Assembly: GCF_023702125.1 (NCBI RefSeq)
Contig: NZ_CP098415.1
Location: 1,054,001 to 1,118,000, forward strand
Reading direction: 5' to 3'
From: Halorubrum hochsteinianum
GTDB lineage: Archaea; Halobacteriota; Halobacteria; Halobacteriales; Haloferacaceae
DNA length: 64,000 nt
Shown: positions 32,909 through 39,801 of the stretch, one piece after another
Layout of the letters: every line of letters begins with the position of its first letter
How positions within the stretch are numbered: the first letter of the stretch is position 1
Notes under the pieces: model-generated
What the model was told of the DNA's origin: nothing
Databases searched by the model: none
Seen by the model: only the letters and a program-made list of their open reading frames with translations
Made by a program: the position numbers and the translations under genes

Positions 32909-34963
32909 GTGTCACAGCAGTTGGCCGAGGTCGAGACGCTGTTCCTCCACGAGTCGCGGAGCGACTACACCGTCGTCGCGAACCGCGACGGCAACCGCGT
33001 GCTCCGCGGGCGGCTCGAACTCAAGGAGACCTCCGCGGGCCCGCGTCCGGGGAAGTTCCGCGTGATCCGCGACGGCGAGGACCACCCCCGCCAGCCGGAC
33101 GAGTTCGTCGACCTCGCCCGGGCGGCCGACCGCATCCGGATCTCCGAGCAGACCTCCCCCGAGAACCGGGCGCGGCTGAAGGAGATGCTCGACGGCTACC
33201 AGCTTGAGGCGACGGCGGTCCGGACCTGCCGGCGCTGCGCGAGCGACGGGCGGTACGGACCGATCACGAGCGAGGACGCGATCGAACACAACGGCGAGCT
33301 GATCTGCCGCGACTGCGCCCGCCGGGAGCTGGAGCGGGAGCTGTCGTACAAAGGCGAGTTCACGGGCGCGGCCGAGGAGCGCCTCGAAGAGCTGCTGTAC
33401 GAGTCCGGCGATCTGGACCGGATCGTGAGCCTGCTTCAGGGCGGGCTCGACCCCGACCTCACGAAGTACGACGAGGTGTCGGCGAACGTCGACGACGTGA
33501 GTCCCGTGCGGACCGAGGACTTGGACCTCCATCCGGACCTGTCCGCGAAGCTCCAGGGGCGGTTCGAGGAGCTTCTCCCCGTCCAGAGCCTCTCCGTGCG
33601 GAACGGCCTGCTCGACGGCGACGACCAGCTGGTCGTGTCGGCGACCGCGACGGGGAAGACGCTCGTCGGCGAGCTGACCGGGATCGACCGGGCGCTGAAG
33701 GGGGACGGGAAGCTCCTCTTTTTGGTCCCGCTCGTCGCGCTCGCCAACCAGAAGCACGAGGACTTCGAGGACCGGTACGGCGACCTGCTCGACGTGTCGA
33801 TCCGGGTCGGCTCCTCGCGGGTGAACGACGACGGCAACCGGTTCGACCCGCACGCCGACGTGATCGTCGGGACTTACGAGGGGATCGACCACGCGCTCCG
33901 GACCGGGAAGGACCTCGGCGACGTGGGGACGGTCGTCATCGACGAGGTCCACACGCTGAAGGAGGGCGAGCGCGGCCACCGGCTCGACGGGCTCATCTCC
34001 CGGCTGAAGTACTACAGCGAGAACCGGATGGAGACGCACTCGGGGTACGACGGCACCCAGTTCGTCTACCTCTCGGCGACCGTCGGGAACCCGGAGTGGC
34101 TCGCGAAGAAGCTCCGGGCGACGCTCATCGAGTACGAGGAGCGCCCCGTCCCCATCGAGCGCCACGTCACGTTCGCGGACAGCCGCGAGAAGGCACAGAT
34201 CGCCGACAAGCTCGTCAAACGGGAGTTCGACACGAAGTCGTCGAAGGGGTACCGCGGGCAGACGATCATCTTCACGAACTCGCGGCGGCGCTGTCACGAG
34301 ATCAGCCGCAAGCTCCGGTACGACTCCGCGCCGTACCACGCCGGGCTGGACTACGGCCGCCGGAAGAAGGTGGAGCGGCAGTTCGGGAACCAAGACCTCT
34401 CGGCGGTCGTCACCACCGCGGCGCTGGCCGCCGGGGTCGACTTCCCCGCCTCGCAGGTGATCTTCGACTCGCTGGCGATGGGGATCGAGTGGCTCTCCGT
34501 CCAGGAGTTCTCCCAGATGCTCGGGCGCGCCGGGCGGCCGGACTACCACGACCGCGGCCGCGTCTACCTCCTCGTCGAGCCGGACGGGGTCTACCACGGC
34601 TCGATGGACCGCACCGAAGACGAGGTCGCGTTCACCCTCCTGAAAGGCGAGATGGAGGACGTGGCGACCCACTACGACGAGACCGCGGGCGCCGAGGAGA
34701 CGCTCGCGAACGTGGTCGTGGCGGGCAAGAAGGCCAAGCGGCTCAACGACCGCATGATCGGCGAGGTCCCCACGAAACACGCGCTCGGGAAGCTGTTGGA
34801 GTGGAACTTCATCGACGGCTTCGAGCCGACGCCGCTGGGTCGGGGGGTCACCAGACACTTCCTCGCGCCCGACGAGGCGTTCTTCATCCTCGACTCGGTG
34901 CGGAAGGGGACCGACCCCTACGACATCGTCGCCGACCTCGAACGGCGCGACGACGAGGAGTGA
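32909..34963 (+). CDS. Ski2-like superfamily 2 DEAD/DEAH helicase with zinc ribbon
   Basis: 684 residues from GTG 32909. The N-terminal 200 residues include a four-cysteine ribbon (RTCRRCASDG ... ICRDCARR, about 108-135). Helicase core: Q-like LLPVQ, Walker A SATATGKTL (about 243), Walker B VIDEVHTL (DEVH, about 346), motif III LSATVG, motif V AALAAGVDFPA, motif VI QMLGRAGRP. The Ski2/Hel308 branch unwinds RNA or branched DNA by 3'-5' movement; this zinc-ribbon form is widespread in haloarchaea and its substrate is unknown. Confidence 0.92.
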   Translation: MSQQLAEVETLFLHESRSDYTVVANRDGNRVLRGRLELKETSAGPRPGKFRVIRDGEDHPRQPDEFVDLARAADRIRISEQTSPENRARLKEMLDGYQLEATAVRTCRRCASDGRYGPITSEDAIEHNGELICRDCARRELERELSYKGEFTGAAEERLEELLYESGDLDRIVSLLQGGLDPDLTKYDEVSANVDDVSPVRTEDLDLHPDLSAKLQGRFEELLPVQSLSVRNGLLDGDDQLVVSATATGKTLVGELTGIDRALKGDGKLLFLVPLVALANQKHEDFEDRYGDLLDVSIRVGSSRVNDDGNRFDPHADVIVGTYEGIDHALRTGKDLGDVGTVVIDEVHTLKEGERGHRLDGLISRLKYYSENRMETHSGYDGTQFVYLSATVGNPEWLAKKLRATLIEYEERPVPIERHVTFADSREKAQIADKLVKREFDTKSSKGYRGQTIIFTNSRRRCHEISRKLRYDSAPYHAGLDYGRRKKVERQFGNQDLSAVVTTAALAAGVDFPASQVIFDSLAMGIEWLSVQEFSQMLGRAGRPDYHDRGRVYLLVEPDGVYHGSMDRTEDEVAFTLLKGEMEDVATHYDETAGAEETLANVVVAGKKAKRLNDRMIGEVPTKHALGKLLEWNFIDGFEPTPLGRGVTRHFLAPDEAFFILDSVRKGTDPYDIVADLERRDDEE

Positions 34964-35013
34964 GAGAGGCGCAACGAAACCCTTTAGCGGCTCTTCGGGG
35001 TAAAGACGGGTGC

Positions 35014-35084
35014 GGGACCGTGGGTTAGTGGTATACTCCGGGCCTTGGGTGCCCGTGACCCCGGTTCGAATCCGGGCGGTCCCA
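35014..35084 (+). tRNA. tRNA-Pro(UGG)
   Basis: 71 bases, no encoded CCA. Acceptor GGGACCG pairs fully with CGGTCCC, discriminator A. D arm TTAGTGG, anticodon stem CGGGC/GCCCG with loop CTTGGGT giving anticodon TGG, T arm CCGGTTCGAATCCGG. Reads proline codons CCN with UGG. Its 3' part is repeated twice downstream. Confidence 0.97.
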
Positions 35085-35357
35085 TCGCTGTCGCGAACAC
35101 CTCGTGAGCGGCAGCGTTGGAGCGGATTCGAACTTTACCGGTCGCGCGCAGCGAACGAAGTGAGCGAGCACGTCCGGTTCCGGTTCGAATCCGGGCGGTC
35201 CCATCCTGCTGCTGCGAGCGATACCGCGAGCAGCAGCAGTAGAGCGGATTCGAACCCTACCGGTCGCGCACAGCGAACGAAGTGAGCGAGCACGTCCGGT
35301 TCCGGTTCGAATCCGGGCGGTCCCGCTCTGCGGCGCGAACAACATCGTGAGCGCCGC
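35085..35357 (+). repeat. Tandem repeats carrying the 3' end of tRNA-Pro, with alternating hairpins
   Basis: Two imperfect direct repeats of about 83 bases (35121-35203 and 35243-35324, roughly four mismatches) each end in the last 22 bases of the tRNA (GGTTCGAATCCGGGCGGTCC plus CA; the second ends G instead of A). After the tRNA and after each repeat stands a different hairpin: 35086-35116 (CGCTG arms), 35206-35239 (CTGCTGCTGC arms), 35330-35357 (GCGGCGC arms), with similar loops (GCGAAC...GTGAGC). No complete tRNA can form from the copies. Confidence 0.9.
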
Positions 35358-35418
35358 GGCCGCGAACGGCTTCGAACAGAAACGGCGGAACGCCGGCGAG
35401 CGGAACGCCCGGTTCCGC

Positions 35419-35772
35419 TCAGAAGGTGACGATCTCGTAGCCGTCGACGACCAGGTCGCGGATGCTCGGGTGGCCGTCGAACTCGTCGACGCGCTCGACG
35501 CCCGCCTCGTCGGCCGCGTCGGTAACCTCGTAGGCGTTCGCGCAGTACTCGCAGACCTCCGCGTGCTGGTCGACTTGGTCGTACAGGTCGTGGTAGTCGT
35601 GGTCCTCGTCGCTCAGCTCCGGGATCCAGCGCGTCCCGGCACCGTCGAAGATGAGCTTCACCTCGTCGCCCGCCTCGTCGAACTCCCGGACGGCTTCCAT
35701 GGCGTTGACCACGCGGCCGAGGTCCTCGTTCTCCTGCGTATCGGCGTACACGATGAGTGCTGCTTTCGTCAT
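35419..35772 (-). CDS. DsrE-family protein
   Basis: 117 residues. MTKAALIVYADTQENEDLGR, VKLIFDGAGTRWIPEL and HAEVCEYCANAYEV show the small alpha/beta DsrE fold with one CxxC pair (about 74-77) where sulfur carriers have a cysteine. DsrE-like proteins take part in sulfur relay or act as small oxidoreductases; single copies in haloarchaea have no assigned role. TATA-like sequence GCTTATTCC lies about 25 bases upstream. Not linked to tusBCD-type partners here. Confidence 0.82.
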   Translation of the reverse strand: MTKAALIVYADTQENEDLGRVVNAMEAVREFDEAGDEVKLIFDGAGTRWIPELSDEDHDYHDLYDQVDQHAEVCEYCANAYEVTDAADEAGVERVDEFDGHPSIRDLVVDGYEIVTF

Positions 35773-35949
35773 CTACCCGCGATTCGCGGGCGGGCGGAAT
35801 AAGCCACCGGCGGCTGTGCGTCCCCTCCGGGCTCTCGAAGGTCGGCGAACGTTGCCGCTGTCTCCGAGTTCGCGGGCGGTGGAGAGGAGCCGGGCCGCTC
35901 GGTCGCGGGGTCGACCGAGGGGGGATCGGGTGGCGAGCGGTGAGGGGGA

Positions 35950-37140
35950 TCAGGCCAAGTCGGTGAGCGACTGCTGCTCGTACACGTCGGGGTCGGCGGG
36001 CGACGCGTCCCGGACCTCGGGGAAGTACTCCCGGATCTGGTGGGCCAGTTCCTCGCCCAGTCGGACCGGGACCGCGTTGCCGATCTGTTTCATAACGTCG
36101 GTTTTCGTCCCCTCGAAGGCGAACTCGTCGGGGAACGTCTGGAGCCGCGCCATCTCCCGCGGGGTGAGGTAGCGGTCCTCGCTCGGGTGGATGAAGACGT
36201 TGGTGCTCACGGTCAGCGACGGCTCCTCGGGATCGAGCCGGCGGAGATACGTGCCGTACCGCTTGACGATTTCCGGCTCGTGGGGGCAGGTGTCGGTGTC
36301 CTCGCAGTCGCAGCGGTACTTCTTCGTCTTCAGCCGGTCGGGCAGGTCCCGGTAGTAGCCGCCCGGCGGGACGTGGCGGATGCGTTCGAGCGTCTTCTCC
36401 TGCGTGTTCGCGTACGTCATGTTCGGGAGGTCGTCGGTCGCGTCCGCGAGCGCCTCGCCGGCGGTGCGCCAGCTCCCCTCCGGCGTCGTCGGTTCCGGAA
36501 AGCGGATCGGCACGTCGCGGTCGGTTCCCATGAAGAAGATCCGGCGACGCTTCTGGGGGACGCCGTACTGCTCGGCCTCCAGCACCCGGTACTCGCACTT
36601 GTAGCCGTGAGCCGCGAACTCGTCGACGATCAGGTCCTTCACGTACCGGTCGTCGCTGGTCTGGCGGTTGATCAGGTCGCGGACGTTCTCCATCAGGACC
36701 AGCTGCGGTTCGAGGACGGAGACGACGCGTAGGAACTCCTCGAACAGCGTGTTCCGGCGGTCCTTCTCCATCTCGTCGAGTTCGATCTGCTCGTTGTTGA
36801 GCCGGCTGAACCCCTGACACGGCGGGCCGCCGATCACCACGTCGATCCCGCCGGGGTCGTAGCCGGCGCGCTCGACGGACTCGCGGATCGCCGGGGCGTC
36901 GAGTTCGCGGACGTCCTCCTCGACGAACTCCACGTCGGGGAAGTTCCGGCGGTAGGTCTCGGCGGCCGGCTCCCACTGGTCGCTCCCGAGCGCGACGTCG
37001 AAGCCGGCCCGTTCGAAACCCAGATCGAGTCCGCCGCAACCGGAGAAGAACCCGGCGACGACGGGCGCGGCTCCGTCGTCGGTCGTCCGTGGCGCGCCGT
37101 CCGACCCGGCGGCCGAATCGCCGTCAGCGCCCACCGGCAT
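35950..37140 (-). CDS. C5-cytosine DNA methyltransferase without adjoining restriction gene
   Basis: 396 residues. Transfers a methyl group from SAM to C5 of cytosine. Motif I FFSGCGGLDLGFERAGFD (about 34-51), motif IV VIGGPPCQGFSR with the catalytic cysteine (about 103), motif VI MENVRD, motif VIII YGVPQKRRRIFFMG, motifs IX-X RYLTPREMARLQTFP and MKQIGNAVPV. The target-recognition part (about 225-320) has a small Cys/His cluster, YRCDCEDTDTCPHEPE. No restriction endonuclease, Vsr or specificity gene adjoins. The start is ATG 37140, directly after a GGGAGGTG that is too close for a normal ribosome site. A TATA-like box lies 61-70 bases upstream. Confidence 0.92.
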   Translation of the reverse strand: MPVGADGDSAAGSDGAPRTTDDGAAPVVAGFFSGCGGLDLGFERAGFDVALGSDQWEPAAETYRRNFPDVEFVEEDVRELDAPAIRESVERAGYDPGGIDVVIGGPPCQGFSRLNNEQIELDEMEKDRRNTLFEEFLRVVSVLEPQLVLMENVRDLINRQTSDDRYVKDLIVDEFAAHGYKCEYRVLEAEQYGVPQKRRRIFFMGTDRDVPIRFPEPTTPEGSWRTAGEALADATDDLPNMTYANTQEKTLERIRHVPPGGYYRDLPDRLKTKKYRCDCEDTDTCPHEPEIVKRYGTYLRRLDPEEPSLTVSTNVFIHPSEDRYLTPREMARLQTFPDEFAFEGTKTDVMKQIGNAVPVRLGEELAHQIREYFPEVRDASPADPDVYEQQSLTDLA

Positions 37141-37200
37141 CACCTCCCTCGAACGCGGGCGCGCGTGTTCGGTCCATCTGTGACGGGGTTCGCCGCGGGC

Positions 37201-37210
37201 GCATAAAAAC
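37201..37210 (-). promoter_or_regulatory. TATA-like box of the DNA methyltransferase gene
   Basis: GTTTTTATGC on the minus strand, 61-70 bases before the start at 37140, implying a leader of about 35-40 bases, longer than for most genes here. Confidence 0.5.
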
Positions 37211-37255
37211 GTCACACCTCGGGCGGTGCGGCGGGGGGGTCGCCTCGTCGAGCGC

Positions 37256-37879
37256 TCAGGCCCGTCGCTCGCTGATCTCCTCGGCGATCCGCTCGTCGGG
37301 GCGGCGGAGTTCGCCGGACTCGACCTCGTAGACGTAGCCGGAGACGGTGGTGTCGTCCGGGATGAACGACGACTCGCGGAGGTACTCGACCTGCGCGGCG
37401 CAGGCCGCGTCGATGTCGTCGGTCATCTTCACCCAGTCGAGGAGGTCGGCGTCGCCGATGATGAGTTCGGGCAGGGAGGGGTCCAGATCAGCCTCGTCGA
37501 GGTCGCCGGCCTGCGCCGCGAGGCCGTCGCGGATCGCCTCGTCGGGGGCGCTCATCATGCCGCAGTCGGTGTGGTTGATGACGACGATCTCGTCGGTGTC
37601 GAAGAAGTTCGTCGTGAGCGCGGCCGAGCGGATCACGTCGTCGGTCACCTTGCCACCGGCGTTGCGGAACACCTGCGCGTCGCCGAGGTCGATGTCGAGC
37701 GCGTCCTCGATCGGGATGCGCTCGTCCATACAGGCGACGACGAGGAGGTTCTTGTCCGTGGGGATACCCTTCCGGCGGCGGCGCGCCCAGTCGTCGCGGT
37801 CGTCGACCGAGGCTTCGAGGTGGTCGTGGTGGGTGTCGTGATCGTCGTGATCGTGATCGTCGTGGTCGTGCGATGACAT
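37256..37879 (-). CDS. Beta-class carbonic anhydrase with a His/Asp-rich N-terminus
   Basis: 207 residues. Hydrates CO2 to bicarbonate using zinc. NLLVVACMDERIPIEDALDI gives the first Cys and the Asp-Arg pair, NAGGKVTDDVIRSA the oxyanion loop, and INHTDCGMMSAPDEA the zinc His and second Cys. The first 20 residues are almost only His, Asp and Ser (SHDHDDHDHDDHDTHHDH), a plausible zinc-loading or storage tail not part of the family core. Cytoplasmic. It follows the methyltransferase's upstream region on the same strand, with separate spacer. Confidence 0.9.
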   Translation of the reverse strand: MSSHDHDDHDHDDHDTHHDHLEASVDDRDDWARRRRKGIPTDKNLLVVACMDERIPIEDALDIDLGDAQVFRNAGGKVTDDVIRSAALTTNFFDTDEIVVINHTDCGMMSAPDEAIRDGLAAQAGDLDEADLDPSLPELIIGDADLLDWVKMTDDIDAACAAQVEYLRESSFIPDDTTVSGYVYEVESGELRRPDERIAEEISERRA

Positions 37880-38085
37880 CGACGGATCGGAGGGGCGCGA
37901 GAGACGGGGTCATTGCGGAAGCCGCGATCCGCGCCGTCGCCCCGGATCGGCGGCGATATCGTCCGATACCGTCGAGTGAACCGACCGATTCGGACCGGAT
38001 TCGAGCGACGCGAGGGGGGCGAGGGGGATCCGTCCGCGGCCTTTCGAAATCCTTTTGTCTCGAATCGGCGTTGATGCGAGTGCGA

Positions 38086-38159
38086 GCCGCCTTAGCTCAG
38101 ACTGGGAGAGCACTCGACTGAAGATCGAGCTGTCCCCCGTTCAAATCGGGGAGGCGGCA
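38086..38159 (+). tRNA. tRNA-Phe(GAA)
   Basis: 74 bases, no encoded CCA. Acceptor GCCGCCT pairs with AGGCGGC, discriminator A; D arm with TTAGCTCAGACTGGGAGAGC; anticodon stem CTCGA/TCGAG with loop CTGAAGA, anticodon GAA; T arm CCCCGTTCAAATCGGGG. A T-tract (CTTTTTC) eight bases after the end probably terminates it. Its 3' half is repeated twice downstream. Confidence 0.97.
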
Positions 38160-38442
38160 TGGCTTTTTCGCACGGTTTAGATTCGAGAGTTCCGACCGAA
38201 GATCGAGCTGTCCCCCGTCCCCGCGAGCGCAGCGAGCGGGGGCTCGGAAGACGAGCGAAGCGACGTCTTCCGGTGTTCAAATCGGGGAGGCGGCATGGCT
38301 TTTTCGCACGGTTCAGATTCGAGAGTTCCGACCGAAGATCGAGCTGTCCCCCGTCCCCGTGAGCGCAGCGAGCGGGGGCTCGGAAGACGAGCGAAGCGAG
38401 CACGCCGGACCGGCTCGGTGAGTTCAAATCGAGGAGGCGGCA
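38160..38442 (+). repeat. Two tandem copies of the 3' half of tRNA-Phe, each split by a hairpin insert
   Basis: Copy A (38160-38295) and copy B (38296-38442) both begin with the tRNA trailer (TGGCTTTTTCGCACGGTT) and contain the tRNA part from the anticodon loop to the 5' T-stem (38193-38217; 38329-38353) and from the T-loop to the 3' end (38276-38295; 38423-38442). Between these parts, exactly at the T-stem/T-loop border, are inserts of 58 and 69 bases. Insert A folds into two hairpins, the second a perfect 9-bp stem (245-253 with 264-272 of the 38 kb block). Copy B has one change in the 3' T-stem. Neither is a working tRNA. Confidence 0.9.
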
Positions 38443-38488
38443 TACTCTGAACCCGTGAGCGACGGCGAGATCGGTCGCCCCGGTTCCG

Positions 38489-38782
38489 TCACCCGCCGGG
38501 ACCCAAGGGCGCGGCGCACTCGTGGCAGTACGTGAACTCCGACTCGTTTTCAGCGCCGCACTGCGGGCAGGTCGAAGGCGTCCCGCCGTCCGCGTCCGGA
38601 TCCGGCGGGTCGCGGTCGTAGACGGGGTCCTCGGTGTACCGGTCGATCTCCCCCTCGCGGCGCTTTCGGCTGCGCTCGCGGCCGTCCCGGAAGATCCCGA
38701 CGAGGACCCGGAGGCCGACGCCGAGCGCGAGGAGCAGCGCCGCGCCGGTCGCGACCAGATAGACCGTGCCGAAATCGACCAT
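38489..38782 (-). CDS. Membrane-anchored zinc-ribbon protein
   Basis: 97 residues. One helix at about 7-30 (VYLVATGAALLLALGVGLRV), a very basic stretch (RDGRERSRKRREGE) marking the inner side, an acidic linker, and a C-terminal ribbon CPQCGAENESEFTYCHECAA with two CxxC pairs about 12 residues apart. Small proteins of this build are frequent in haloarchaea (DUF7577-like by memory); the role is unknown, perhaps protein or nucleic-acid contact at the membrane. Confidence 0.72.
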   Translation of the reverse strand: MVDFGTVYLVATGAALLLALGVGLRVLVGIFRDGRERSRKRREGEIDRYTEDPVYDRDPPDPDADGGTPSTCPQCGAENESEFTYCHECAAPLGPGG

Positions 38783-38869
38783 ACGACAGTTAGGGGCCGG
38801 AGCCGTAGATATTGTTGGGTGGTAACATGGGTTTCGATCGGGTGTCGGAGCCGCGCGGACGGACGCGGT

Positions 38870-39040
38870 TCACTCGTCGCCGACGAAGACGGTCGCGAGC
38901 CGGTCGCCGCAGTGCGGGCAGCTCAGCGTCTGCCAGGTTCCGGGGTCGAGGTCGCCGAACGGCTCGGAGCGGCGGGCGTCCGCGACGGCGACGGTCGCGC
39001 CGCAGGTCTCGCAGTCGTGGGTGTCCTCGGGGTCGGGCAT
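38870..39040 (-). CDS. Small zinc-ribbon protein
   Basis: 56 residues beginning MPDPEDTHDCETCGATVAVA and ending CPHCGDRLATVFVGDE. Two CxxC pairs (Cys10/13 and Cys41/44) enclose about 27 residues including DPGTWQTLSC, the spacing of a rubredoxin-like zinc ribbon. It lies head to head with the HAD gene and downstream of nothing obvious. Too short to place in a named family with certainty (DUF7838-like by memory); DNA, RNA or protein contact is possible. Confidence 0.65.
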   Translation of the reverse strand: MPDPEDTHDCETCGATVAVADARRSEPFGDLDPGTWQTLSCPHCGDRLATVFVGDE

Positions 39041-39099
39041 CGTCGGGGGTACGGCGCGTCGCCGAAACGGACTTCGCCGCGCAGGGCGTTCGATCCGGT

Positions 39100-39801
39100 A
39101 TGAGCCGGTTCTCAGCGGTCGCGTTCGACCTCGACGACACGCTGTGCCGCCACGACCACGACGTGGACGACCTGTACGGGCGGGCGTTCGAGGCGGCCGG
39201 CGTCGAGCCGTTCGGGGAGCCGGACGAACTGTGGCCGCTCCTCGACGGAGCGCCGGACCCGGACGACCGCGTCGGCTACCTCGGCGCGGGGTTCGCGCGG
39301 CTGGCGGCCCGGCACGGGCGCGACGTCGACCCGATCGCGCTCGCCGAGGCGTTCGAGTCGGTCGCGGACGACTCGCGCGTCGCGTACCTCCCGGGCGCGG
39401 TCGACGCGCTGTCGGCCGCGGCGTCGGCGGGGCCCGTGGGAATCCTCACGAACGGGCCCGAGCGGCGGCAGCGGGCGAAGATCGAGGCGCTCGGGCTCGC
39501 CGACCGGGTCGACGCGATCGTGTACGCGGGCGACCTGCCGCGCCGGAAGCCCCACGTCGAGCCGTTCGACCGCCTGACCGCCGCCCTGTCGGTCGACCCC
39601 GGGGAGACGCTGTACGTCGGCAACTCGCTCTCGTACGACGTCGCCGGCGCGCACAACGCCGGCCTCCGGTCGGCGTGGCTGCGGGCGGAGCCCGACGACG
39701 CGGCGACCCCGTACCGACCGGACTACGTCCTCGACTCGCTGGACGAGCTGGCGGCGCTGCTGACGTGCGACTCCGGGACCGAGGCGGGGGCCGACGCGTG
39801 A
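39100..39801 (+). CDS. HAD-superfamily hydrolase
   Basis: 233 residues. Motif I FDLDDTLCRHDHD with the nucleophile Asp and acid Asp (about 8-12), a helical cap (about 20-95), motif II ILTNGPE, motif III lysine in LPRRKPHVEPF, motif IV YVGNSLSYDVAGAHNAG. A phosphatase of the phosphoglycolate phosphatase-like branch; substrate unknown. Its stop overlaps the GTG of the following phosphotransferase (GTGA), suggesting the two act on the same small molecule. Confidence 0.9.
   Translation: MSRFSAVAFDLDDTLCRHDHDVDDLYGRAFEAAGVEPFGEPDELWPLLDGAPDPDDRVGYLGAGFARLAARHGRDVDPIALAEAFESVADDSRVAYLPGAVDALSAAASAGPVGILTNGPERRQRAKIEALGLADRVDAIVYAGDLPRRKPHVEPFDRLTAALSVDPGETLYVGNSLSYDVAGAHNAGLRSAWLRAEPDDAATPYRPDYVLDSLDELAALLTCDSGTEAGADA

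Noticed and set aside
35121-35324. Additional tRNA genes after tRNA-Pro
   Set aside because: Only the T-arm and acceptor 3' strand are present; there is no matching 5' acceptor, D arm or anticodon arm.
38160-38442. Intron-containing tRNA-Phe genes
   Set aside because: The copies lack the 5' half of the tRNA, and the inserts are at the T-stem/T-loop border with no bulge-helix-bulge motif that I can see.
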